Below, in pieces: positions 1 through 8,215 of a stretch of 64,000 nucleotides of DNA. How positions within the stretch are numbered: the first letter of the stretch is position 1; every line of letters begins with the position of its first letter. The notes under the pieces are model-generated. The model ran no database searches and was not told the DNA's origin. It saw only the letters and a list, made by a program, of their open reading frames with translations. The stretch is from contig CAYGSJ010000002.1 of assembly GCA_964352665.1 (NCBI GenBank), positions 62,001-126,000 of the forward strand. Reading direction: 5' to 3'. A program made the position numbers and the translations under genes. Origin of the DNA: UBA1672 sp964352665. GTDB taxonomy: Bacteria; Pseudomonadota; Alphaproteobacteria; Micavibrionales; Micavibrionaceae.

Positions 1-2035
1 CTTGCGATAATTCTGTCCACATCTTTTCGGTCTTGTCTTTCTGGTTCTTTTGCCGGTATGCCTCGCCTTGAAGATATTTATGGTACGCTGCCATTGGCTT
101 AATAATCTCTGATGAATTTTTTTCAACAATGAACAGGAGTTCATCTGCAGCGTCTAACCGTCCATCCCTTAAGGCAACTTCGGCAAGGACCAACGCCAAA
201 CGACTGGCAATATTCGCAGGATAGTCGTGGATAGGTTTATAAGTATTTGGTAAGACCGCGGCCGCTTGCTGCCAATCACCTAGATCTGCAAGAGCGTAGG
301 ATTTCCAATAGTTAACCTCTTCCTGATCATGCAGCGCAGGAAATAAAAAGTCTTCCAGAGCAGCATCACTTTTCCAGTCCAATGCCTTGGCGACACCTCT
401 TAAAGCTCTGAATTCCGGGCTTTCCTTTAAACCAGGAAGCTCTTCAACCGCAAAATTAAAATACCCCAACGCCTCTGCCCCGCGACCGTGTGATAAAAAC
501 ATTTTGCCCAAGGTCATCAGGTCCTCTATACGCCGCCCTTCGGACTTATCATATAGGCTGGAAAGCAATAAATTTTCATTATGATCAAGTTGCTTTGCAT
601 CTCCTGGCTGCCACTCATCAAAAAGGAAAAAGTTTTTCTTTTCTTCCGCTGCATTACCGCCATTATTTTCCAATGATTCCTTGGCCTTTTGCTCGGCAAA
701 AATAAGGGCTTGAGAGAGCTCTCTTCCGGGGGTTAAAGCAAGCCCGGAAGGCCTATATACTTCAACGCCTCTTTCCGTTTTTTCTACGATAAGATCATCC
801 ACTTTTGGCCTTAACACCAAGCCGACAGGAGAACGCAGCAAGTCAAAATCAACATAAGACATGGGCCCACCAGCAAATTGAGCATCATCTTCAACCATGA
901 TAATTTTCAAATTTTGTCCGGTAAACGGATCGGACAGATCAATAATCTCTCCTACAAACTTCAGGGGCCAAATAATTTTTTTGTTTTCTGCGCTTTTAAT
1001 TTCACGAATAGGCTTAACAGGCGCCCCGTCTTTAAGATTTTCTCCCATAATAATGTCCCACACCAGGCCACCGCCTTTTCCTTGAATCCCCATTTCTATA
1101 TCAGGCAAATCAATACGATAAACGCGTGCATTTTCAGATGGAAAAGGTTGTGGGTCAGAAAAAAGCTCTGGTCTAGCGCTGCTAAAACTTGGAATTACGT
1201 ATGAGGTATCATCATTATATACAATCCACATCGAACCGAAATCCTCGAAAACAGCCATGTTCAGGCTCTTGGTTGATCGAATGGATACAACATGCTTACC
1301 GTCTTCTACAGCATCTTGAAGTTTCTGTTTCTGTTTTTCAATCGCCGCCTTTTTTTCTTTTTCTTTTTGTTTTTCTTTTGGGTCTTCGGGCTTTTTGGCC
1401 TTAACCGGATCAATATTATCTGTCCAGCCTCTCTGTGCTTCTGGTACATTTTCTGGAACAAGAACAATAGCCGGAGGCACTGCAGGCATTTCTTTTTTCT
1501 TGGTACTTTCCTTTTCCCCAAGACTCTCATCAACAAGAGCTTTCGGCTTTTTAGTCTCTTCGATTTTAACTTGTGCTGTTTTTTCTTGTACTGTTTTTAA
1601 AGGCGGCTCCTCCTGAGAACTTTTCTTTTCTACTTTTGAAACCGATACTTCAGATGTCTCAGATACCTCATGCGGATGATAGACATCCAAAATAACACGC
1701 CTTCCTATTTTGAAATCCCTAACATCACTGCTTTTAGGTATGGAAAGAGAAACTTTAAGCGGTTCGGTAGACAAGACCTGCACCGCGGACACATTAGGCA
1801 AAGTTGTAAAATCGATAGAGGACGGATCAAGATTTGACGATCTATCAAAGATAATAATAACGTCGTTCTTCTGATTGCGCTGCATAGTGTAATTAACACT
1901 ATCCTCCCAGCCAAACGTTAGACGCGTATAGCCGTCTCGTTCCGCAGCCCTTAAAGGTAAGCTTTCCTGGGCAAACGACGAGACGGAAACAAAAACACAT
2001 AAAACAAAGATTGTTAAAAAAGAAAACTTTTTCAT
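1..2035 (-). CDS. secreted TPR-like protein beside motor genes (partial, C-terminus outside window)
   Basis: The reading frame is open from an ATG at 2035 to the window edge, about 678 codons, so the C-terminus is missing. It starts with a clear signal peptide (MKK, then a hydrophobic run ending SSFAQ), so the protein is exported. A beta-rich N-terminal part is followed by a Lys/Glu/Pro-rich low-complexity linker (about residues 150-245) and another beta-rich part. The last third is helical and looks like TPR repeats, with segments such as ALGYFNFAVEELP and ALADLGDWQQAAAVLP. It lies 38 bp downstream of motB on the same strand, so it probably belongs to the motor operon. TPR proteins near motB are common in alphaproteobacteria; a periplasmic motor-associated role is inference. 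I cannot name the family. Confidence 0.8.
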   Translation of the reverse strand, partial: MKKFSFLTIFVLCVFVSVSSFAQESLPLRAAERDGYTRLTFGWEDSVNYTMQRNQKNDVIIIFDRSSNLDPSSIDFTTLPNVSAVQVLSTEPLKVSLSIPKSSDVRDFKIGRRVILDVYHPHEVSETSEVSVSKVEKKSSQEEPPLKTVQEKTAQVKIEETKKPKALVDESLGEKESTKKKEMPAVPPAIVLVPENVPEAQRGWTDNIDPVKAKKPEDPKEKQKEKEKKAAIEKQKQKLQDAVEDGKHVVSIRSTKSLNMAVFEDFGSMWIVYNDDTSYVIPSFSSARPELFSDPQPFPSENARVYRIDLPDIEMGIQGKGGGLVWDIIMGENLKDGAPVKPIREIKSAENKKIIWPLKFVGEIIDLSDPFTGQNLKIIMVEDDAQFAGGPMSYVDFDLLRSPVGLVLRPKVDDLIVEKTERGVEVYRPSGLALTPGRELSQALIFAEQKAKESLENNGGNAAEEKKNFFLFDEWQPGDAKQLDHNENLLLSSLYDKSEGRRIEDLMTLGKMFLSHGRGAEALGYFNFAVEELPGLKESPEFRALRGVAKALDWKSDAALEDFLFPALHDQEEVNYWKSYALADLGDWQQAAAVLPNTYKPIHDYPANIASRLALVLAEVALRDGRLDAADELLFIVEKNSSEIIKPMAAYHKYLQGEAYRQKNQKDKTEKMWTELSQ

Positions 2036-2073
2036 CGTTAAAGAATGCCACACGTACATCTACTCTTCCAGTC

Positions 2074-2880
2074 CTATTGTGCCGTGAAGAACTTTTGCTT
2101 CATCCCGCCATCTTCCATCAAAACAATATCCACACGTCTTGATAAATCATAACGCTCTTTTTCAGATATGTCGTCTGACATCTCGTCAAAACGGGCACTC
2201 GAAAATCCCCTGATAATTATAGCGCGGGAATATCCAACCTCTTTAAGCATTGCCGCAACCGATGCGCCTCTGGCCAATGAAAGTTCCCAATTCGAAGTAT
2301 ATCCTGCCTTTTCAGACATTGGTGTTGGATCCGTATGACCAACAATCTCAACACGGTTTTTAACACGAGAGAGCGCACCACCAAGGTTAAATAGTAGTTT
2401 TTTTCCCTCGATATTGACAGAGGCCTGCCCGCTTTCGAATAACAATTCAGAGGGAAGAGATACAATCAAACGCTTGCCATTCTCAAACATCAAAACACCT
2501 TCTATACCTTTTTCTTCAAGCAAGTTCCCAACCAATGTTTTTAAATAGCCTAAATCCAGAGCATGCGATTTATCAATTTTGTCTATTTCGATTACATCCT
2601 GCGTCCCCGCATGAAAAGGGCGGCTATAAGCTTCTTGAAATTTACTACTGAGAGCATCCGTGATCTCTTCCCACTTTTCTTCTTTGGGCACTGACATGGA
2701 ATAAAGAAGAACAAAAAACGTTAACATCAGGGCCATAATGTCCGTAAATGTTATAAGCCACAAAGGAACAGGGTCATTTTTACCATGGCCTTTTCCTGCT
2801 ACCGTAATGGGCTTTGTTTGAACAATTGCCTTCTTTTTGGCAGCTCTTTCTGCCTCCTCGGCAGACTGATCTGGCGGCAT
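2074..2880 (-). CDS. motB: flagellar motor stator protein MotB-like (OmpA domain)
   Basis: 268 residues from ATG 2880; an in-frame GTG lies one codon earlier, but GGGAG is better spaced for the ATG. A short basic cytoplasmic tail is followed by one membrane helix (PLWLITFTDIMALMLTFFVL), whose Asp sits where MotB carries its proton-binding Asp. A long periplasmic linker and a C-terminal OmpA/MotB peptidoglycan-binding domain follow (GHTDPTP near residue 190, then SLARGASVAAML and RRVDIVL). MotB anchors the stator to peptidoglycan and carries protons with MotA; the only MotA homologue in the window is at 27,073. The gene overlaps the stop of the upstream MotB-like gene (TGATG), so the two are probably translated together. 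Confidence 0.93.
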   Translation of the reverse strand: MPPDQSAEEAERAAKKKAIVQTKPITVAGKGHGKNDPVPLWLITFTDIMALMLTFFVLLYSMSVPKEEKWEEITDALSSKFQEAYSRPFHAGTQDVIEIDKIDKSHALDLGYLKTLVGNLLEEKGIEGVLMFENGKRLIVSLPSELLFESGQASVNIEGKKLLFNLGGALSRVKNRVEIVGHTDPTPMSEKAGYTSNWELSLARGASVAAMLKEVGYSRAIIIRGFSSARFDEMSDDISEKERYDLSRRVDIVLMEDGGMKQKFFTAQ

Positions 2881-3569
2881 CACAAATCTCCCTTTCTTCG
2901 CTTATCTTCCTTAATTTGTGAAACAATATCAAATGGTTGATAACGGTAAAAATACAAATCCACAAAGCCGACTTTTCCAACCCCCATACCCGCACTTACC
3001 ATTTTCTTATCCAGGCCGGATTCCTCCAGCTTTTGCGCAAACCCACTCACACGTTTTAAATCACGGGAAAAAAGTTCCGGTGAGTTTTTCTGGTAAATAG
3101 CCGGATCTTCCTGTGTGTTGAGTATGATGTCGATACGATAAGGATGCCCTTTTTGTTCGGAACGAAGCAAGGTTATCATCGTTTGTGTAAAGGAGCCCTT
3201 TACCCCTATTCCTACGTCATTGTAATTATCATAGGGAGGGACACTTATCGCATCTTCAAATTCTTCTATATCTGCCTGAACATGCATCACTGTTCCCAAA
3301 CGATTCTTGGAGGCTTGGAAATTGGCCATATGGCCAGAGAATAACCCCTCAAGTGACGATAAAGTATCGCCCTCACTGATTGCCATAAGAGGTGACGGTG
3401 TCGGAGACGGATCTTCAGGCCTGTCTGGAGTGCGGTTTGAAAAAGCAATAATAAGACTGTTCATGACAGGCTTGGTCTTCGTCTCTTCAAAATTCGAAAC
3501 CGAATTCATTACTATGAAAAACGATAAGAGCATTAAAAATAATGCAAGCGACAAAAACTGATTGGCCAT
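2880..3569 (-). CDS. second MotB-like membrane protein without the transmembrane Asp
   Basis: 229 residues from ATG 3569, preceded by AGGACG; a GTG lies one codon upstream. It has one N-terminal hydrophobic helix (FLSLALFLMLLSFFIVMNSV) and a periplasmic part of about 200 residues. The C-terminal half loosely follows the OmpA/MotB pattern: a segment ending YRIDIILNT, SRDLKRVSGFAQKLEESGL, GVGKVGFVDLYFYR. The helix has no Asp, so it cannot replace the proton-carrying helix of MotB. It is the first gene of a transcript leading into motB, with overlapping stop and start codons. It is probably a stator accessory or hetero-partner of MotB. The assignment rests on layout and context rather than strong motifs. 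Confidence 0.7.
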   Translation of the reverse strand: MANQFLSLALFLMLLSFFIVMNSVSNFEETKTKPVMNSLIIAFSNRTPDRPEDPSPTPSPLMAISEGDTLSSLEGLFSGHMANFQASKNRLGTVMHVQADIEEFEDAISVPPYDNYNDVGIGVKGSFTQTMITLLRSEQKGHPYRIDIILNTQEDPAIYQKNSPELFSRDLKRVSGFAQKLEESGLDKKMVSAGMGVGKVGFVDLYFYRYQPFDIVSQIKEDKRRKGDL

Positions 3570-3899
3570 CACAAAACGTCCTGTTTTAAGATTAAATTAT
3601 ACCGCAAAATCAAACAAAAAGCGATAGGGCACCCTATCGCTTAATTGTAAAACGATAACAAAGCTGAACTATCCTGCTATTCTTTTGGACGAATAATAAA
3701 TGCAAACATATAGAAAAGCCCTGAACTCATATCCTTGATTTTGAAACACATGGTAACAAAAAATTATACACCAAAAATGAAACTCTGGAACGAGCCCTTA
3801 GAGGTAATGGTTATATAAAGGCCATTTGAAAGAAAGTCTAAAATTTAGAGTTTGCAATTTCTCAAGCAACCGTGGGAGAAACCACAAAAACAGAACATA
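3570..3899. other. intergenic region between two minus-strand flagellar operons
   Basis: 330 bp without a convincing gene. It holds the terminator of the fliL-fliM-motE transcript (3610-3642), and the part nearest 3570 must hold the promoter and ribosome site of the twin motB operon. I see no sigma-54 or CtrA box in it. The longer plus-strand frame starting at 3826 is antisense to the motE-like gene and is not supported as a gene. Confidence 0.6.
3610..3642 (-). terminator. intrinsic terminator of the fliL-fliM-motE transcript
   Basis: AAGCGATAGGG (3619-3629) and CCCTATCGCTT (3632-3642) form a perfect 11-bp stem around a CA turn. Read on the minus strand, the stem is followed by TTTTTGTTTG, the usual U-rich tail. 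No T run follows on the plus strand, so it acts leftward only. It lies about 260 bp beyond the motE-like stop codon. Confidence 0.85.
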
Positions 3900-4634
3900 C
3901 TATCGTAATGTCGGGAGCTGTTTTTGCTCTGCGAGCATGATGGTTATTGTACGCACACGTTCGGGATTCATGGCAGCCATTATTGGTGATACTTTTCTTT
4001 CCGACATCTGGGCTACAACGGATAATAGAACATCAATATCAAGTGTATCAAAAATGCGCGCTGCATCTTTTGGCTTCATTCCTTCATATATCTTGACCAG
4101 ACTCTTTATACGGCTCTCTTCTTGCTCGGATTGTTGGTTAAGTAAGGTTTCTATTTCATTTCTAAGCTTGGTAAGCTCTTGGTACTTACGCTCAAGCTCC
4201 TGTTCTGTTGCCTTCAAAAGCGCTTCTCTTGTGCGCAAATCCTGCTCTATATTATCTAGCTCCTCGCGCCTTTCTGCCAAATCCTTATACAATTCCATTT
4301 TGACACCTGTCACATCCAGACTGGAATCGTTTGCATCTCTCCATTTGGGTTGTTCTGCTTTTTCATCGGAAACGACCTCAACCTCTTCGGTTTCTTCGTG
4401 CCCCTCCATCTTAGAATCGGTGGCATGATCTTCTGTCATGACCTGATCCTCTTTTTCTTCCTTTTGATGCTCCTCACCCGCCACCTGCTCTTCGTCTTTG
4501 CTGTGCTCGGCTTCTTCAGCAAAGGCAGTGCCCCGCAAATTCGAAACCCCTACTACGACTTCGCTGAGACGGACCGAAAAAGATAACATTGAGACAATAA
4601 TCAAAAGTGGTAAAAGCTTGTAGGAATCTCTCAT
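3900..4634 (-). CDS. MotE-like protein, MgtE-N-type domain, flagellar
   Basis: 244 residues from ATG 4634 (AGGGGAA upstream), overlapping the previous stop as TGATG. An N-terminal signal anchor is followed by a very acidic Glu-rich stretch (about residues 40-95), a long coiled coil (about 115-185) and a C-terminal helical domain. That domain has the signature IYEGMKPKDAARIFDTLD and VSPIMAAMNPERVRTITIML, typical of the MgtE intracellular N-terminal fold found in MotE-type flagellar proteins. In Sinorhizobium MotE is a periplasmic chaperone for a motor protein. Here the gene follows fliL, fliM and the DUF6468-like gene and precedes the twin motB genes, which fits a motor-assembly role. Family assignment is fairly safe; function is inferred. 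Confidence 0.8.
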   Translation of the reverse strand: MRDSYKLLPLLIIVSMLSFSVRLSEVVVGVSNLRGTAFAEEAEHSKDEEQVAGEEHQKEEKEDQVMTEDHATDSKMEGHEETEEVEVVSDEKAEQPKWRDANDSSLDVTGVKMELYKDLAERREELDNIEQDLRTREALLKATEQELERKYQELTKLRNEIETLLNQQSEQEESRIKSLVKIYEGMKPKDAARIFDTLDIDVLLSVVAQMSERKVSPIMAAMNPERVRTITIMLAEQKQLPTLR

Positions 4635-5299
4635 CAAGTATTCCCCTGTTTTGCAATATTCTTTTTGCTTGTTTTGAGCGCATCAAATAACTCTTTTTCA
4701 GCGCGACTTTGCAACTTCTCTTCGGCTAAATGCTCTTGGCTTTGCTCCTCATCATTGTCCTGTAAATGATCTGGATCCCGAATCATAAAAGAGGGAAGAT
4801 CCACGTCACCCCCGTAATCTTCATTGTCTCGACTTACCGTCTTTAGGGTGGATGCATACTGGCTCTGTCGTTGAGGAACAGGTGAGCTAATTTTATCTTC
4901 AACGCGGTTTTCCCGCCTCTTGTTAGCCGGAGCGCCAGCTTTTTGGCTTTGAGACGCCTGAACTATTTCTCTGTTTTTTTCTGCAAGCCTCTCAAGGCGC
5001 GTAGCCATACTCTCACCCGCTTCATTTATTATTCTTAATTCATCAGACATCGCCTGAGACCGCCTGATCAAAACGTCCAATTCCGAAGCTTCTTTTGCGC
5101 TTACCTGTTTTAATGTGTTTATCGATCTTTCCGCTTGATCAATACTGGAGAGCAAATTTGTAATCACACCGTCAAATTCTCTTCTTTGAGATTTAAAATT
5201 ATTCAAACTTCTGGATAAGCGGATCACATAATATATCGTGGCCGCCAAAAATATAAGTACAACAATGTCTAAAAGCAGTGGTATTAACGCGTTACTCAT
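4634..5299 (-). CDS. DUF6468-like membrane-anchored coiled-coil protein
   Basis: 221 residues. An N-terminal transmembrane helix (about residues 7-26) is followed by RLSRSLNNFKSQRREFDGVI and a coiled-coil stretch with regular heptads to about residue 120 (SIDQAERSINTLKQVSAKEA). The tail is polar and low in complexity. This layout, directly downstream of fliM, matches the alphaproteobacterial DUF6468 proteins; function unknown. The start overlaps the fliM stop by 4 bp (ATGA) and its own stop overlaps the motE-like start, so all are translationally coupled. A role as a membrane-bound flagellar assembly factor is inferred from the operon only. Confidence 0.75.
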   Translation of the reverse strand: MSNALIPLLLDIVVLIFLAATIYYVIRLSRSLNNFKSQRREFDGVITNLLSSIDQAERSINTLKQVSAKEASELDVLIRRSQAMSDELRIINEAGESMATRLERLAEKNREIVQASQSQKAGAPANKRRENRVEDKISSPVPQRQSQYASTLKTVSRDNEDYGGDVDLPSFMIRDPDHLQDNDEEQSQEHLAEEKLQSRAEKELFDALKTSKKNIAKQGNT

Positions 5300-6399
5300 G
5301 AGTCAGAACTACTATCCGGTTCAATATAATCTTCAATACGGACGGCTATATGCTCCTGCTTTTGTCCAACAGGCCCCCTAAACATAGGGAAATGTCCACA
5401 CCGTAATTCAACATCTTCATTTATAAAACGATTCAGCATGACCTGATCGCCAATTTTCCAGTTGAGCATATTGCCCAAAGGCACAGTCATCTCGCCAAGG
5501 ACAGCTTGTAACTGAATATCTGTTTTGTAAAGCTCGTCCGTCAAGTGGCTTTCCCAGATCGAGTCACGACCAAACTTCTCTCCCATAAACATTTGCAGAA
5601 GAAGCTCACGAATTGGCTCAAGCGTAGCATAAGGAATTAAAATTTCCATCCGCCCGCCACGATCTCCCATATCCACACGCAACCGTGTCAAAACACAGGC
5701 ATTTCCGCTTTGCGTGATTGTTGCAAATCTGGGGTTCGTTTCAATACGATCTAGGTTAAAACTGACGGGAGACAAAGGATCAAAAGCCGAAGACAGGTCT
5801 GTCAATGTGACATGAATCATCTTTTCTACAAGCTTGCTTTCGATCGTAGTGTAGGGGCGCCCTTCAACACGAATTGAAGACTCGCCTTTACGTCCCCCCA
5901 GCAAAACATCAACGATTGAATAAATAAGCGCACTATCTGTGACCATAAGACCATTATTATCCCACTCCTCTGCCTTAAACACCGACAACATGGCCGGCAA
6001 GGGAATAGAATTAATGTAATCACCAAAACGGACTGTAGAAACCTGATCCAGGCTAACTTCAACATTATCGCTTGTCAGATTGCGTAAAGACGTCGACATA
6101 AGACGAACAAGACGGTCAAACACAATATCAAGCATCGGCAGGCGTTCGTAGTTAACCATAGCCGAGTTAACAAGCGCCATAACACCCGATGTTTCATTAC
6201 CATCACTTGCATCATCATCAAACCCAAGCAGGCTATCAATCTCTTCTTGATTTAGAATACGGGCACTACCCTCTTCGCCTTCAGCAGAATCTCCCTCAGA
6301 GCCAGCACCATCTTCAGCCATATCGGACCATTCATCCATAACGGCTTTTTCTTCGTCACTTATTTGTGACTGTTCTTCTTCGTCCGTAGTATCGCTCAT
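5296..6399 (-). CDS. fliM: flagellar motor switch protein FliM
   Basis: 367 residues, longer than the usual ~330 because of an acidic N-terminal extension of about 45 residues. The CheY-binding motif LNQEEIDSLLGF lies at about 49-60. The middle CheC-like domain carries LPMLDIVFDRLVRLMSTSLR, GDYINSIPLPAMLSVF and DVLLGG. The C-terminal SpoA-like domain (PLGNMLNWKIGDQVMLNRF, then IAVRIEDYI) binds FliN. FliM forms the middle of the C-ring switch and passes phospho-CheY binding to FliG. It follows fliL by about 100 bp and overlaps the DUF6468-like gene. Confidence 0.96.
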   Translation of the reverse strand: MSDTTDEEEQSQISDEEKAVMDEWSDMAEDGAGSEGDSAEGEEGSARILNQEEIDSLLGFDDDASDGNETSGVMALVNSAMVNYERLPMLDIVFDRLVRLMSTSLRNLTSDNVEVSLDQVSTVRFGDYINSIPLPAMLSVFKAEEWDNNGLMVTDSALIYSIVDVLLGGRKGESSIRVEGRPYTTIESKLVEKMIHVTLTDLSSAFDPLSPVSFNLDRIETNPRFATITQSGNACVLTRLRVDMGDRGGRMEILIPYATLEPIRELLLQMFMGEKFGRDSIWESHLTDELYKTDIQLQAVLGEMTVPLGNMLNWKIGDQVMLNRFINEDVELRCGHFPMFRGPVGQKQEHIAVRIEDYIEPDSSSDS

Positions 6400-6503
6400 T
6401 CGATCATTCTAACCTATTTGCGGCCCTAAATCATCAGCCATTCATAAACTGACACCTAATTACATTAACTAACGCAAAAAACATGCCGTTTTTAATATCA
6501 TAC

Positions 6504-7163
6504 CTATTGTATAAGGATTTCCTGAAACAGAACATCCTTAATTTTCACAGGGTCCGAGGCCTGATTAACACGCCACAACAATTCCATCTGGAGACGATAA
6601 ATACCTGCAGACCCTCTTAAATCTCTAACACGCAGCTCTCTCAAATATGTTTGGAACTGATCAATCACCCTTGGAATAACGGCTTCAACCTCTGCTTTTT
6701 CACTAGGATCATCTAGCTCCAACTGCACAGTAAGGCGCAAATATCTGGGTGTTCCGTCTTCGGTATTCAAATTGACAATCATCGTAGGTATAGCAAGAAA
6801 AGCTGAGCTATCTCCCCCCGCATCCCCATGACCACCTTCCGCTTTACCATGGCTTTCTTTCTTTTTGTCTCCGTGATCACCCTCTTTTGCGTGCCCATCT
6901 TGTGCACCGCCTTCCGCATGCTCACCATCTTCGGCCGTCTCTTTACCAATAAAAGAATCCAGATAACCCATAAAATAGGCCCCGGCACCCCCTGCGACAA
7001 TTAAAACTACAGCCACAAGCACCATAAGCAGTAATTTTTTCTTGCTGCCTTTCTTACCATCAGCGCCCTCTTCGCCTTCGGCGCCCTCTTCTCCATCTCC
7101 ATCTTCGTCTTGATCTACGGCATCTTCTTTGCCTTCTTCGACCTGATTTTCTTCATCTGCCAT
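6504..7163 (-). CDS. fliL: flagellar basal body-associated protein FliL
   Basis: 219 residues from ATG 7163, which has GGAAAAA just upstream; a longer frame reaches 7232 but its first 23 residues look like untranslated leader. A highly acidic cytoplasmic tail with GEEGAEGEEG-type repeats is followed by KKK and a Gly/Val-rich membrane helix (about residues 45-67). A periplasmic linker rich in Gly, Asp and His follows, then the FliL domain (LAIPTMIVNLNTEDGTPRYL, near residue 130, to the end). FliL surrounds the stator in the inner membrane. The His-rich linker is unusual (see findings). It is the first gene of the minus-strand fliL-fliM-motE transcript. Confidence 0.93.
   Translation of the reverse strand: MADEENQVEEGKEDAVDQDEDGDGEEGAEGEEGADGKKGSKKKLLLMVLVAVVLIVAGGAGAYFMGYLDSFIGKETAEDGEHAEGGAQDGHAKEGDHGDKKKESHGKAEGGHGDAGGDSSAFLAIPTMIVNLNTEDGTPRYLRLTVQLELDDPSEKAEVEAVIPRVIDQFQTYLRELRVRDLRGSAGIYRLQMELLWRVNQASDPVKIKDVLFQEILIQ
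6505..6519. repeat. 15-bp direct repeat, copy 1 (copy 2 at 7174-7188)
   Basis: TATTGTATAAGGATT occurs exactly at the 3' end of fliL (6505-6519, covering the stop codon region) and again just upstream of its start (7174-7188). The two copies flank the whole gene. Confidence 0.8.
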
Positions 7164-7472
7164 GGTTTTTCCGTATTGTATAAGGATTGCTGTTTGAAAC
7201 ACATAAGTCGTTAGATTATAGAACAAACTCACAGAAACGTCTAATTGTGAAGTACATCTACTAACACGCTTTTTTATTTTCTCTAAACGAGGAAAAAATT
7301 ACCACAACAACGCAAATCCAAGAGATACTCACAGGACAAAACCGCCTGACCCGAAAAGCATTCCTTACACATAAATCAATCAACGCGCTGTTTTATAATG
7401 TTTTTTATACTTGGCATGGTCTCTGCATTGCACGAGGAGAAGAAAACACATTCAGTGTGAAAAGGTTTTGAA
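7164..7472. other. divergent regulatory region between fliL and flgF
   Basis: 309 bp between two opposite flagellar transcripts. The right half holds the sigma-54 promoter of flgF (7412-7427). Copy 2 of the fliL-flanking repeat is at 7174-7188. I find no clear promoter for fliL and no TTAA-N7-TTAA box here. Confidence 0.6.
7412..7427 (+). promoter_or_regulatory. sigma-54 promoter upstream of flgF
   Basis: TGGCATGGTCTCTGCA matches the -24/-12 consensus TGGCACG-N4-TTGCW at 10 of 12 specified bases, with GG and GC at the required spacing. The expected start of transcription is about 12 bp downstream, leaving a short leader before flgF at 7473. FlbD (28,681) is the likely activator. Confidence 0.8.
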
Positions 7473-8192
7473 ATGGAAAACAGTATATATCTCGGCTTAT
7501 CCAGACAGATGGTTTTACAAACCAATATGGATATTGTTGCGAACAATATTGCAAATATGAATACGAGTGGCTTCAGAGCGCAGAACCCTGTGTTTGAGGA
7601 ATTTGTTTCCGATCCGCGCTATACAGATGACGAGTTGTCCTTTGTTTACGACTATGGACAGTATCAAATGACCTCGCCCGGCCCCCTCACTCAAACAGGG
7701 AATCCCTATAACGTGGCTTTAAATGGCCCGGGTTTTATGGCTATACAAATGCCTAACGGAGAAACGGGCTATACCCGTGATGGTAATTTTCAAAGAAGTG
7801 CAGACGGTGCACTGGTCAACAGTTCCGGATACGCTGTTATTGGCCAGGGTGGCCCAATAACAATTCCTGAAAGCGCCACAGAACTTTCAATCGATGAAAA
7901 AGGATTTATCTCCGATCAAGGCGGCACAATCGGTCAACTTCAGATCGTTGAGTTCGAAAACGTTCAGGTTTTAGAGCCGGTAGGAAACAACCTGTATAAA
8001 TCAGATGAATCCCCTTCGCCCTCATCTGAAACCGTTGCCAGACAAGGCTTTCTGGAGGGATCAAACGTAAATTCTGTTGTCGAGATGACGCGCATGATTA
8101 GCATTTTGCGCGATTTTCAAAGCACACAACAATTATTGGAAACTGAACACGAACGTTTACGGGGAGCTATACAAAAGCTCACCGAGGCATAA
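7473..8192 (+). CDS. flgF: flagellar proximal rod protein FlgF
   Basis: 239 residues; ATG 7473 with AAAAGG upstream. The N-terminal rod motif is present (LGLSRQMVLQTNMDIVANNI, then ANMNTSGFRAQ). GYTRDGNFQ marks the flagellar basal-body body domain, and the C-terminal helix carries EGSNVNSVVEMTRMI and FQSTQQLL. FlgF polymerises as part of the proximal rod in the periplasm. It opens the flgF-flgG-flgA-flgH run, 23 bp before flgG, behind a sigma-54 promoter. Confidence 0.95.
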   Translation: MENSIYLGLSRQMVLQTNMDIVANNIANMNTSGFRAQNPVFEEFVSDPRYTDDELSFVYDYGQYQMTSPGPLTQTGNPYNVALNGPGFMAIQMPNGETGYTRDGNFQRSADGALVNSSGYAVIGQGGPITIPESATELSIDEKGFISDQGGTIGQLQIVEFENVQVLEPVGNNLYKSDESPSPSSETVARQGFLEGSNVNSVVEMTRMISILRDFQSTQQLLETEHERLRGAIQKLTEA

Positions 8193-8215
8193 ATTTTTAA
8201 AAGAGGAGTGAAATC

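Noticed and set aside
3826..4428. 200-residue plus-strand frame
   Set aside because: It is antisense to the motE-like coiled-coil gene, Ser/Cys-rich as expected for the complement of Glu/Lys-rich DNA, and has no ribosome site.
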